Source: Absidia repens
Taxonomy: Eukaryota; Mucoromycota; Mucoromycetes; Mucorales; Cunninghamellaceae
NCBI GenBank assembly: GCA_002105175.1
Contig: MCGE01000007.1
Span: forward strand, 1,612,001 to 1,676,000
Reading direction: 5' to 3'
DNA: 64,000 bases
The notes under the pieces were generated by a model that saw only the letters and a program-made list of their open reading frames with translations, had not been told where the DNA came from and did no database searches. Made by a program: the position numbers and the translations under genes. Below, piece by piece: positions 24,816-35,200 of the stretch (its first letter is position 1; every line of letters begins with the position of its first letter).

Positions 24816-25329
24816 GAGGCTGAAGAGCATGGAGGTTGAACCCCGCCCCGGATTGGAAAAAAGGGGCAGCGTCGGAATTTTTGATCTTCCATTCATTTGC
24901 CCAGGAAATTTCGCTCGCTTTCTTTTTTTCCTTCCTTCTTTATTCTATTTATCATGTAAGTAAACGATTATTATTATTGGTTTTTAAAAAAAGAAAAAAG
25001 CATGTAGATTGGATAAAGGATGGATGAGTGTATGGATGGATGCATAGAAAGATAAATTGATAGATGGATGGATAAAAGGAGAAGGGATGATCAACAAATC
25101 AACAAGCGATGCAACAATACTACCAGAAACCTACTTTGGATTTGTCAGCAAAATCGACGTAATCAGCAGACACTACGACAATCTTTCATTCAGCTTCAAA
25201 AGGATACAAAACTTTTTTACGGACACCCCTTTTTATCTTATTCCATCCATTCATCCTGTACTTTTCCAGTCCAAACGAGAATACCAAAATACAAATACTA
25301 ACATCAGTCTTTTTTATTTGAAATAGAAA
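24745..25329. promoter_or_regulatory. Divergent promoter region with predicted RPL10 leader intron
   Basis: The 585 bp between the PIN4-like start (minus) and the RPL10 start (plus). It holds an A tract at about 24786-24812 and a pyrimidine-rich stretch at about 24918-24948, likely close to the RPL10 transcription start. A strong donor (GTAAGT at 24956) and an acceptor (ATAG ending at 25326) just before the RPL10 ATG predict a 371-nt intron in the leader. Promoter elements were not assigned beyond this. Confidence 0.5.
24956..25326 (+). other. Predicted intron in the RPL10 5' leader
   Basis: A perfect GTAAGT donor follows TTATCAT at 24950-24955, and an AG acceptor ends at 25326, three bases before the RPL10 ATG. 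The sequence between lacks an open frame joined to RPL10. Leader introns next to the start codon are common in fungal ribosomal protein genes. Inferred from splice signals only. Confidence 0.5.
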
Positions 25330-25980
25330 ATGGGTCGCCGTCCTGCTCGCTGTTACCGTTACTGTAAGAACAAGCCTTACCCCAAGTCCAGATACTGTCG
25401 TGGTGTCCCTGATGCCAAGATCAGAATTTACGATTTGGGTCGTAAGAAGGCTCACGTTGACGATTTCCCCCTCTGTATTCACTTGGTGTCCAACGAATAC
25501 GAACAATTGTCTGCTGAAGCTCTTGAAGCCGGTCGTATCTGTTGTAACAAGTACATGACCAAGACCTCTGGCAAGGACTCCTTCCACATGCGTATCCGTG
25601 TCCATCCTTACCACGTTGTACGTATCAACAAAATGTTGTCTTGTGCTGGTGCTGATAGATTGCAAACTGGTATGCGTGGTGCTTTCGGTAAGCCTAACGG
25701 TTTGGTCGCTCGTGTCAACATTGGTCAAATCATCTTCTCCGTCCGCTCCAAGGATTCCAACAAGGCTACTGTCATTGAAGCTTTGAGACGTTGCAAGTAC
25801 AAGTTCCCCGGTCAACAAAAGATTATCATCTCCAAGAAGTGGGGTTTCACTCCTCTTGCCCGTGAAGACTATGTCACCGCTCGTGCTGAAGGCAAGCTCC
25901 TCCCCGATGGTTGTTACGTCAAGTTCGTCCCTCAAAAGGGTGCCCTCACCAACTACTTTGACATGGCCTCTCGAGTTTAG
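25330..25980 (+). CDS. RPL10: 60S ribosomal protein uL16 (L10)
   Basis: Component of the large ribosomal subunit near the peptidyl transferase centre and P-site tRNA. Single coding exon of 216 residues. The start [20 protein letters not shown] and blocks such as [48 protein letters not shown] and [18 protein letters not shown] are nearly invariant in eukaryotes. Codon use is strongly biased (frequent GGT, AAG, GTC, TTG), fitting very high expression. The AATAAA-type signal lies near 26086. Coding sequence has no intron, but a leader intron at 24956-25326 is predicted. Confidence 0.98.
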   Translation: MGRRPARCYRYCKNKPYPKSRYCRGVPDAKIRIYDLGRKKAHVDDFPLCIHLVSNEYEQLSAEALEAGRICCNKYMTKTSGKDSFHMRIRVHPYHVVRINKMLSCAGADRLQTGMRGAFGKPNGLVARVNIGQIIFSVRSKDSNKATVIEALRRCKYKFPGQQKIIISKKWGFTPLAREDYVTARAEGKLLPDGCYVKFVPQKGALTNYFDMASRV

Positions 25981-26515
25981 ATAGTTTTTTTGATTTATTT
26001 AGTCTTGTAGTCGTTTATCTTTTTATTTGTCATATACATTCTTTACCTTAGTATCATTCTTTTTATGTCGTTATCGTCTTGACTTAATAAAGACCATTCA
26101 AAAAAAAAAAAGATGTTTGGAGTGGTATTGATTGTTTATTGTGTATGGTTTAAAAGGGGGAAGTTAGGTGTTTGCTATCCACAGTGTTTGATTGACAATT
26201 TAGTATTTTTATAATGGATGTTTGATGTATGTCACTTCAACATTTATGGTGTTATTGAATATTGGGCAGCTGTGCATATTAAAGCTATGTCCAATTCACA
26301 TTTATATGTTTGGTAATTATTTTGTCTTTGGTTACCTTTGGTGCTGTTCAGAAAGAACGCAAATGAAGTTGTGTCACTCGTAGAATGTTAAGTACGTCGT
26401 CTTTTTACTTGACAATAAAGCTTCTACCCATGTAATATGGCAGGAAAGTTGGTCTGGTTTTGTTCTTCATCGTTATGGCTGAGGGGTGAAGAGTTGCAGC
26501 CAAATCGATTTAAAT
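25981..26515. other. Intergenic region after RPL10
   Basis: RPL10 3' flank with AATAAA and an A tract at about 26101-26111, then AT-rich spacer up to repeat copy B. No gene seen. Confidence 0.45.
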
Positions 26516-27185
26516 CCCGCCCACGTGAATCTTTTATTTACTGCCATTTTTTTATTTATTTTTCCTCCCTTTCTTTTATTTTTCCTGTTTTTCCATCTTT
26601 TTTCTTCATCATTCAACTTTTTTGAGGTGATGGTGGACTTAGATTAATGTTAGGATTAGTTTAGAAGGGGTTCCAGATAAGGGATTACAAGATGCATGGG
26701 GAGACCCTTTCATTTTGGTTCTAGGATTTTGGAGTCTTCATAAGCTTAGTTTGGTGTTAGTTTGTTCATAGTTTGTATCTACCTCTGAATAAAATATGTC
26801 TCATTTACAAACTTCAAACAAACCTGTCTCATTAGACTGTTTCATGCCCTGTGCAATAAATCCCTTATTTATTACATGATTAGTATTGGCGGTTGATGTA
26901 CTTCAATAAAAAGCACCTCTTCGATCTTCCTCATGTTTTGTATAGTGTATTAGCCTCCTTTTTACAGTGTTCTTTTTAGATTAGCATTAGCCATTCTTTT
27001 AGTTTCATGTTACTCTCCTTACAAGATCTTCCCATTAGGTCCCTTGTTATAATGAATCCTTCTCCGTCCGGTTTAGTAACTACCACTAGGCTTCAATAAA
27101 ATATGTCCCTTTTTATTTACTATGCTCTGACCCATCTGACAATGGAACAATAGCACTATTGTTGTTGTATTGTGAATGTTCTACG
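26516..27185 (+). repeat. Dispersed repeat family, copy B
   Basis: Same orientation and block order as copy A (3358-3965). The head CCCGCCCACGTGAAT at about 26518 is followed by a T-rich stretch. Then come GGACTTAGATTAATGTTAGG at about 26636, GATGCATGGGGAGACCCTTT at about 26690, GAATAAAATATGTC at about 26793, a second unit GATTAGCATTAGCCATTC at about 26980, and CAATAAAATATGTCCC at about 27093. Block order and spacing are kept while many bases differ, so copies A and B are old. No open frame is shared. Confidence 0.65.
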
Positions 27186-27634
27186 ATGCATTAGCTCTCT
27201 GGTTCACATTCCATAACTACTTTTCACCGTAAAGCTAGTACCCAATCAAGAAATAAATAGACTGTGGTTTCCTCACTCCTGGAGCACCCTTAAAGTGGCG
27301 AACGGCATTATTTTATTTCCTTACCCTGGTTCTCCACCGTCCCTTATTTAGCTAGTTCAGTATGATGTAGCATTTATACAATAGTCAATTCCCTTTTCGA
27401 TATTTACGTACCATGAAAATATATGTATCTTTTATTTATTTGCATTACAATAAAAAATCAATGGGCTCATTTCAAATGCCTGTACAATGTATACTGAAGA
27501 AGTTGTGTCTTAATTGGGTATATAGATTTATTTAGGAGTTTATAGTTTGTTTGTTTTTTGAATGGATAAAATACGATATTAATGTCAAGTAGTAAGGGGT
27601 ATATTATACAATTATTATTATTATGATTGTTTTT
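27186..27634. other. Intergenic region downstream of the cysteine-rich gene
   Basis: AT-rich; no gene. Serves as the 3' flank of the defensin-like gene on the minus strand. Confidence 0.4.
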
Positions 27635-28009
27635 TTAAAACAAACAGCTACACGCACCACCGGAACAAACACCAATCCAATCCAGGGATAATTTTTGACA
27701 GATAGCATCACACCCTTCATGGTTATTATCTTCACAGGTACCAATACCAACATCAGTGCAGTAACATTGATCCAAAACACACATGCCATTGCTGTCGCCA
27801 GAATTCCAAGATTGTACGGCGCAAGCTTCTTGACAGCCTTGTGTTGAATATCCAGTCATTCCTTCGTCGCTGTATAGTTGTTGTTGCTCATTAGTTGTCA
27901 TTGCGCATGGATCGGTCATTGGTATGGCTCGACCAACGTCAAAAAGGACAATTAAAAGCATGAGTAAAAATAGAGAGCATGATGATGAAAAACTCGATGC
28001 GTTGATCAT
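27635..28009 (-). CDS. Small secreted protein with two tandem CS-alpha-beta (defensin-like) cysteine modules
   Basis: Single-exon gene of 124 residues. Residues 1-28 form a signal peptide (SSCSLFLLMLLIVLFDVGRA). The mature part has 12 cysteines in two groups of six. Module 1 has Cys35, 59, 63, 77, 82 and 84; module 2 has Cys92, 100, 104, 115, 120 and 122. Both follow C...CxxxC...C...CxC, the CS-alpha-beta framework of fungal, invertebrate and plant defensins. Each ends in a gamma-core-like stretch (GMCVLDQCYC and GVCSGGACSC). The frame is open further upstream, but this ATG is the one that puts the signal peptide at the N-terminus. A TATATTTT box lies about 55 nt before it. Antimicrobial activity is family knowledge only; it could also be a secreted effector or hydrophobic cell-surface peptide. 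Confidence 0.75.
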   Translation of the reverse strand: MINASSFSSSCSLFLLMLLIVLFDVGRAIPMTDPCAMTTNEQQQLYSDEGMTGYSTQGCQEACAVQSWNSGDSNGMCVLDQCYCTDVGIGTCEDNNHEGCDAICQKLSLDWIGVCSGGACSCLF

Positions 28010-29299
28010 TGCAATTATAATGTTATCGTCTACGATGATTATATGGGAAGAGAAGTAAAATATAAAAACGCCAAGTGATGATACATGCTCTGTTTTCTCT
28101 TTATATGTTGTTTTTCCATTCAAGAGCCGCGGATATGAAGGTTACACTGACTCGAATTCCTCCTTTTCCACTGAAATCGACTCTCAATGCCCAAAAAAAA
28201 AAAGATATTTGTATGGTAAGTACCCATGCGTCAAAAGGGTTTATTGTATTGAGAATCGAAAGAATATATCCTTTAATGAACGGCTGATTTAAAGCCTGCA
28301 TAAACTTAAATAATAATAAAAAAAAAAAAAAACTTTCCGCCTTTGACGATTTTTTTTTATTCATCAATTATACCATAAAATAACTAAATAGACATTTAAT
28401 GTTGAAGGCCCCATCTATATATATATATATTCGCCCATAGAAAGATCATACATTGTGCTGACCCATTACACGCCACCTCAGCCTGCTATTTGACGGTTAT
28501 TAAAAATCCCCATCTTCGAAGAAAAGAATCCCAGGATTTGACTCCACGGGTTGAACCTAAAACAAAAAAAACAAGCTCCACGTTATCGGAGCTTGGGTAG
28601 CTCTAAATCGCTTAACTACGCATGTGATGTCGTTTTTAAGCGCAAGAATCATGGATTTCTCGGTTCGTATTTCCATGAGACAAAAATGTTTTTTAAGGGG
28701 AAAATAAAAATATGACAAATCTAATGTATGAAGCTTAAGATGAGCAGGTTGAAAACATTCTTAATAACATTTGACATCGACTTATTTTACCATTTCTTGC
28801 AAATTATTATCCGAACAGCCGTAACATTCAATCATGAAGTCATGGGGGTGGGAGCCTGGGGACGTCTACCCGCGGAAGATGAAACATGTCCCAACGGGTT
28901 TTTGTGTAAGCGATACAGCCTTGATTCAGTAACATAAATGGTGCACATACCTTATTGATATAAAGTAAATATGAGCAGGGCATAGCCTGGTTGAAACTGG
29001 AAAGAGGTTAAGACCAAAAAAAAAAAAAAAAAAAAGCTCTTCAAAACTCTCCAGCCAGCTTTCATATCATCTTGTAACATACGAAGTTGTGGCTCAAGAA
29101 ACACACCCATATACATACACACACACAATATTTATTCATTAGACAAATCACTGAGGACAACGGTTGGGCGAAGTCACCTAGCAAAAATCTTTTTTTTTTT
29201 TTTTGACATACACACGTACAGACATGTCTCTTTTTTTCTACATGCTGTAACTCCATTCGACAACCCAATTAAACATATGAAAGAGATTAATGATAGGAG
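28010..29299. other. Intergenic region upstream of the defensin-like gene
   Basis: AT-rich spacer. It contains an inverted repeat CAAGCTCC...GGAGCTTG at about 28572-28595 with an 8-nt loop, a TA-repeat at about 28414-28430, and A or T tracts at about 29017-29035 and 29189-29204. A plus-strand open frame at 28728-28937 has no recognisable feature. No gene is supported. Confidence 0.4.
28572..28595. other. Short perfect inverted repeat
   Basis: CAAGCTCC and GGAGCTTG separated by 8 nt, in the upstream spacer of the defensin-like gene. Could form a hairpin in RNA; function unknown. Confidence 0.6.
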
Positions 29300-29520
29300 G
29301 ATAAGATATAGTTTATTCATAACATATAACAACTAGCAATAATCTAATCTAATGGCAGTTCCATAATACAAACATGAGACTAAACTTAGAGGGCTCCCAA
29401 ATCATGATTTCAAAATGAAAGGGTTTCCCCATGCTGTTTGTAATGCATTTTTTAAAATGCCCCTGATTCACATTCTAACTCTAATCCTAAGTTGACCGCC
29501 ATCTCGATGAGAGCACCAAT
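29300..29520 (-). repeat. Dispersed repeat family, partial copy E
   Basis: On the minus strand it shows the core blocks seen in copies A-D, but degraded. On the plus strand these read AAATGAAAGGGTTTCCCCAT at about 29414, a CTAATCCTAAGTTG block at about 29480, and a terminal TTTATTCAT at about 29312. No convincing CACGTG head remains upstream of the core. Confidence 0.5.
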
Positions 29521-30072
29521 GATGTTTTTTAAGAAAATAAGAGAGAAGACAAAGGGGCAAAGGAAAAATAATGAAAATTTATGTGAGACCGGAGTGTGAA
29601 TACGCCAGTCGTCCTTTTTTTTTTTTTTTTTTTTTGACAGTGTGTCGATCACAGTGAGCTGGGCCAAATTATTTTTAGCATACACAAAAATACCCAGTCG
29701 AGGACTAAATTGCAAGGCGCCGCCCACCAAACTGTGAAATGGTGGAAATTCATGAGCCCATCCGATCAAAAGCACACACTTGAACGAAAAAAAAAAAAGG
29801 AAGGGTGGTAGAGAGAGTCATCCTGCCATGAATATAAAACCCGCGCCCTTGAATATGTGACACTGCTCTGTTGCTGTTTTTCTACTCATCCCCGAGCCCC
29901 TCCTCCCTCTCCCAAATCGTAATCAACACCTGGCGCTATTCCATCGTAATCAATTTTCTTCAGATAACTGTGATTATTAGCCTTTTGGCAGACAATAGTA
30001 TCTGACAGGACTCGCGTTTCTTTATTTGATAAAATACATAAAATACACTCCAAGTCTAAACAAAGTATTAAA
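29521..30072. other. Intergenic region
   Basis: Spacer between partial repeat copy E and the beta-trefoil gene. It includes a T tract at about 29617-29635. No gene seen. Confidence 0.4.
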
Positions 30073-30331
30073 CTAAAGATCCACTGGCTCCAGAGTCCAT
30101 TGCTGATCGGCGTTGTCTTGAAGTTTGCGTTTGCATGTGATGACACTTGTTCCTTCATCTTCGTCACTTCCCTTGATATCCAATACAATACGAGGGTCAG
30201 CACGAGTGTAAATAAATCCATCACGGTAGCCCCATCGTTGGTTATGAGTTCTAGTTGTTGAAGGGAAAAAAAAAAAAAGTTAATAACAACTGGCATCGAA
30301 TTCGCCTATTTTTGGTTCGCTCCAGTTCTAT

Positions 30332-30393
<62 letters not shown>

Positions 30394-31097
30394 TAGTGGT
30401 TTTGCGATCGTACTGTTGGATTTTCTTTTCAGCTTTCAAGTCACCTAGAAAACAAAAGAAAATGAGTGCCATTTGAATCGTAGTCGTAGATTGAATATTG
30501 CATACATACCACCGTCAATATCAAGAACTATGAATCAAAGGAATGCAAATAAAAGATACATATTAGCATCTATGGGGTTATTTCTATCCCTACTCTTTTT
30601 TTTTTTTTTTTTTTTTTTTAGCTTACCGAGTTCAGATTTCTTGTTGATCAAAAATCCGTTGTCAAAGCTCCAGAGCTTTTGATGCACAAAAACAAAAGAT
30701 GAATGATGAGACCGCTTTTCACAAGTAATTGTATTTTATACACACACATATCACAATACACAATAGTTGTACTTACTTGATTGTCGCGATCTTCCCCTGT
30801 TTTCTATCAGTAAGAACAAGAGCAAAAAAAAAACCCCCCCGTTAGTTATCTAAATAATCATTGTTTTTGTTGGAGGTATGTCCCTTATTAGCTTACCTGT
30901 TCCCAGATGATAATATGGGTGCCTTTCTACAAAAAGAAAAAGTGACGGTTCAGTAAAAGAAGTATTGACAACCATGCCAAAATAGATACATATCACGCCT
31001 TTTTTCTTACTTCAGTTTTTCCTTCGTGAACATCCACCACGTTTTCACCGGTGCTTGTTTTGATATAAAAGTACGTGTTTTCAGGGAATCCGTTCAT
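30073..31097 (-). CDS. Beta-trefoil (RICIN-like lectin fold) protein in seven small exons
   Basis: Seven exons on the minus strand: 31097-31011, 30926-30897, 30803-30777, 30675-30627, 30527-30510, 30444-30393 and 30250-30073. They join in frame to 146 residues. Three sub-repeats of a ricin-B-type beta-trefoil are visible. Each has a V-x-D-hydrophobic motif and a Q-x-W type ending: NVVDVHEGKTEKGTHIIIWE / NQLWSF; LVLDIDGGDLKAEKKIQQYD / NQRWGY; IVLDIKGSDEDEGTSVITC / DQQWTLEP. There is no signal peptide, so it is probably cytosolic. The fold binds carbohydrate in many families, but binding is not shown here. It has no catalytic (toxin A-chain) part. Exons of 18-30 nt are unusually small. The first Met was chosen as start because MNGFPENTYFYI fits the family's N-terminal strand. 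Confidence 0.8.
30334..30390. repeat. Poly(T) tract of about 57 bp inside an intron
   Basis: Very long T run on the plus strand (poly-A on the coding strand) in the sixth intron of the beta-trefoil gene. The longest homopolymer of the window; length may be imprecise. Confidence 0.8.
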
Positions 31098-31442
31098 ATT
31101 GTCGGTGAAACCAGAGAATAAATTTCTAGAGAGAGAGAGAAAGTAAAAGAAAGTAAAAGAATAAAATTTTTTGTCGGTCGTCGTCCCCTTTATGGCGTAG
31201 CTAAATTATTCGATTGTTACACGTGGGTAAGCTTAATTTATGTCACTTGTCTTGGCTCGAAATTCAACTCCCGCGCAAAAAAAGATTTTCAATGACATAA
31301 ATTTTCCATATTGAGTAAAAAAAAAAAAAAGTTATATAAAATTTCACTTTTATGACAACAATGATATATACATATACAATAATAAGGGAAGTTGCAGGGG
31401 AAATGACTGAAAAGTCAATACTTTACTAGCTTCTAAAAAGAA
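31098..31442. other. Upstream region of the beta-trefoil gene
   Basis: Between the beta-trefoil start and the stop of the next minus-strand gene. It contains a (GA)n stretch at about 31128-31140, an ACACGTGGG motif at about 31220 and a CTCCCGCGC motif at about 31270. No gene. Confidence 0.4.
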
Positions 31443-32295
31443 CTATTCATCGTCCACTTCATAAGCAACAATTTCCTTGAGTTGATCCATCAAATCGGAA
31501 TGATGAGCGAAAAGCCTGTTGATAGCATTTTTCCAACTATTGTCTGGAAGTTCGGATGGTGGCTCAAGTAAAAGACTTTCCAATTGTGACATTTCGTTTT
31601 CCTGCAATGCCTGTTGACAATTGATAAAAAATTGGGGATAATCTGACCTGAGGGATTGCAACCGATCTGGATATCGACGAATTTGACAAATGTTGACATG
31701 GCTCAAGAAAGAACAAGGCTCTTCTTCTTTCTCCTTACCAACATAACCAACCAATTCTTTAAAAGTAAGCAGTAAAGGGCTGTTACGTCGTAAAAAAAAT
31801 GCAATTCTTGTCATCCATTCCTCATCAGAGAGTTGCTGTCGAGTGCAATACAGTATTTTCTCAAAGACAGACCAGCGCGTTTGTCCAAGGTACTGTTGAA
31901 TCATTCGAAACAAAGAAATATTGTGTTGTACTAGCTCTTTCATTTCTTGTTTACGACCCAATAACGCCACTTGAATAACATCGGGCACAATATGAGCGTT
32001 TATGTCAATGCGTGGTGATGGCGGCGTATCTGATTCCAGTTCTGCTGGTTCCGCCGTAATTTCAGGTAAATCAAATGTTACCTTTGATTTATGTGTGTCT
32101 CCGTCGCCACCATCATCGTGTGTACTAGGGGTGTCGGTGGTTTATGCATAACTGTCATTCCATTGAATGATAAAGAACCATGAGCTGTACGAAAGAAAGT
32201 AAATTATAATATATCAGGTTTCAATTTATAAGGGTTTTTCTTTTCTCATACCCCTGCTCTGTGTGTTGGTTAGGAAAGTGTAGTGAAAAATGACC
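31443..32295 (-). CDS. Unrecognised helical protein with an internal duplicated repeat (5' end unresolved)
   Basis: Two exons are supported: 32295-32252 and 32124-31443 (GTATGAG donor, CCCTAG acceptor), about 242 residues without the N-terminus. This join removes a TAA that otherwise interrupts the frame at about 32142-32144. The N-terminal part is acidic and Pro-rich (THDDGGDGDTHKSKV, DTPPSPRID). The C-terminal 190 residues contain two related units about 94 residues apart. Unit 1 is EEWMTRIAFFLRRNSPLLLT then FKELVGY; unit 2 is NSWKNAINRLFAHHSDLMDQ then LKEIVAYE. Both are preceded by a matching L-rich segment (FEKILYCTRQQLSDEE and LESLLLEPPSELPDN). The pattern recalls amphipathic-helix repeats, but I cannot name a family. 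Upstream exons could not be found. Confidence 0.55.
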
Positions 32296-35200
32296 CTGTA
32301 GGAAATTAGTAAATACTCCGTTGTCTACTTCCAAGTAGTTCTTTTATGACTTTGACAGTGTAAAAATGTCATGATAGTAAAAATTCTCATGTATACATAC
32401 AGTGCGTACAGTATTTATTGCTATTTTATTTTTAAATGATATCATAGACAACTTTGGGTGTGGCGGATTTCATATAATTCCAATCCCGACATACCCCTGA
32501 GGAAAAATATGGGGAAGAATTCTTTTCTTTCTCTCTCTACTTTTAAAATATGCGACAACCATCCGAATGGAAGCAATATACAACCTTTGCGATAATTTTT
32601 ATAGCTGGGTTGACGAAGCAATCATAGGATACAACAAGATTTTATCACCAAAAGCTGCGAGATGGACACTTGACTGATTTTAGTGAACATCATCATCTGC
32701 CTGTTGGTAATTTGGCCCGACTCGATGTTGTATATTACTATTTCTTGTATTGGAATTATATGAGGAACCTTAGCTGATAAATCATCTCTTCTTTATGTCA
32801 ACAACAGCAACCATCTACGACACGCAACGACATATGGCGGTGAAATGGCTCTGAAACCATAATGGCATATTGGGAAGGGAGGTTTCCACGCCACTTCTGT
32901 GACACTCAAGGATGGAATGATTTGACCAGCATGAATTAGGTATATTATCTATCATAAAGGATGATGATTGATGTAAAAGATTGATATACGTACTTACCTA
33001 TTCCCTTTTATTTGGTGGGGGGGTTATTGTTAGAAACTCGGTATATCTCTCTGTGGAAGCAAACAAGCTGCCATCATGCTCTATTACGGACTTGGGTAAG
33101 CTACATATAAACCCACAATGCGGGAAAATTGCAACTCATTTTGTCCTTCATTGTATGTTAGAGCTTCCTTGTACTGATTTTATGAATATGACGGACGTCG
33201 AAAGCTATTGGTGGATGAATATAGCGGAAATCGAGGCAAGCGAGATGGCAGTGGATGTATTATCATTATTGATCGCGGTAAAGCAATAGAGTGGTGACGG
33301 TGGGGGACACATATACGGAGATAACAAACTTCTGATGCACTTTTTGTTTTATCATCAATAGATTAAAAATGCTAGTGCTTATCTCAGAAATTGTTGTCAT
33401 GACTATCTTAAACGCAAAAAATTGGTGGTATTGGCTGAATTTCATGCAACCTTGGTACGACGATCGACAATCTATAAATCAACGGATGGTGAATTTTGAA
33501 AACGCCGGACTAGAAACAGTGAATATGTATATATTGGATCAAGTGGACACGTATACAAGGGCTTTGACAATGTGTGTGTGTGTTGGCGACAGGAAGCACC
33601 TCGTGGCGTTAAATTCTAAAGCAAACTGGTAATGAAGACGTAGACTATCGATCATGTGCCGACAATTGGGATTGCATCCGCGTCAAATCTGCGTTATGGT
33701 TGGATCACAGGAACTGTAATACATGAAGAATGGTGGAAAGAAACCATTGGTCCAAGGTATTAACGAAAATTTGGTGATGGTGCCATTTACCTTTACGTGG
33801 GAAAGAAGGTCGTGTTTGTCACATATTAGAAGAGGTAAGTGGAGCGTGGTATGCTTTTTAGCAAAGATGATAGGTCGTTCACTTCATGTTTTAACGTTAT
33901 TTTTTCTTCTCCTTTTTGATGAACTGAAGTCAATAGTGAGGACCCCAACATGATTTTTATCACCGAACTGCTGGCCATTTAGAATACGGTTTTGAACCAA
34001 CTTCAGCTTGACACCAAAAGCATCAGACAGCAACGTAGCACCATTAGCAACAGAAATTGATCCATCACTTTTCTTTTTTGAGCGACCTGTCATCAATTGT
34101 TAGCGCTTTGAAACTTGGATGATGGTCTGTAGCACCAATACTGCGACACACATCAATGCTGCGGTGACAACACCACCTCGCAACGACGGAACTGGTTGGA
34201 AACCATGCCCCAAGCGTTCTCAAGCAATCAGCTCACTTTTAGAAGGTTTGTGTTCTCGATCCGCCATTGAATTCAGAACTGTCAAGCTAGCAGAAAAAAC
34301 CGAGCGTTACCAAAACCCCCAGCAACAGCGATCGTCAATGGTAATTCATGGCAAAGCAATTCCAGTTTGGTCAAGCGTAGTTTAGTCATATTAGCTCTAG
34401 ACATTTAGAATTAGAGAAAAAAAATTCACACATCATTTTCTTCGTTACCCATCCCCTCATTATCTTATATTATCAGTTTTTTTTTTTCTTTCGTCTATTG
34501 TTTTTAATTGTTTGCTGAAAAAATAAAGCTACAACCAATAAAATATATTCATCGGCTTATGTCTGTTTAGAGAAATGATGAAAATGAAAAAAAAATGCAT
34601 CGGATTGGTCAGATTGGGAAATCCGTTTTACCCTTCGGTTGGTTTCCGAAGAGAAGCTTATCCTCTACTTCCCCTTCTCCCCCACCTCGTCCCCCAATTT
34701 TCCCATCATGTTTATAACACACAACAACAAAAAATAAATATGTCAGTGTTGTGATTTTTGATGTATAATAGTTTGTGTACAAAAAGTGAATAGATGTGGG
34801 GTCATAATATATAGATGTTTTGTTATTGTTTGTTTGATTAGTATCATTACCATCATCATCTAAATATTCCAGCTTGAATGCATCATGCAAAGTAAAAAAG
34901 GGAAAGAATAAAATAATGATTTTTTTGAAAGGGCGCGTTTTACTTCTTTCAGCGACTTCGGTAGCATTCCGAGGCACTTCCCAAAGAGGTAGTTGGTGAT
35001 ACAGAATCAAGGGTGTTAGGATAGAATACATCGAGTTGAAGGGGGATCGGAAGAAACTAGTGGTGAATTCCCGATAGTTGTAGCACCACAAAAAATGAAC
35101 AAACAAAGAAAATGTGCCTCACTTCGCTCTCACCTTCTCCGTTTCTTAATGGAAGTATGGTATGGGCTTATTAACAATTCATTTCCTTTACAAGTTCGTA

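Noticed and set aside
25186..25935. 249-codon minus-strand frame over RPL10
   Set aside because: Antisense shadow of the highly biased RPL10 codons.
28490..28660. Possible tRNA gene (B-box-like and hairpin sequences)
   Set aside because: A cloverleaf could not be drawn; only one hairpin and a weak B-box-like string are present.
31190..31290. tRNA- or SINE-like head before the beta-trefoil gene
   Set aside because: A-box and B-box matches are poor and the stretch does not match the heads of repeat copies A, B and D well enough.
34119..34385. 88-codon plus-strand frame
   Set aside because: No recognisable features and no supporting flanking exons; kept only as part of the unresolved region.
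34609..35106. 165-codon minus-strand frame
   Set aside because: Composition is uneven (Phe/Tyr/Asn runs), with no signal, domain or splice structure; likely spacer DNA.
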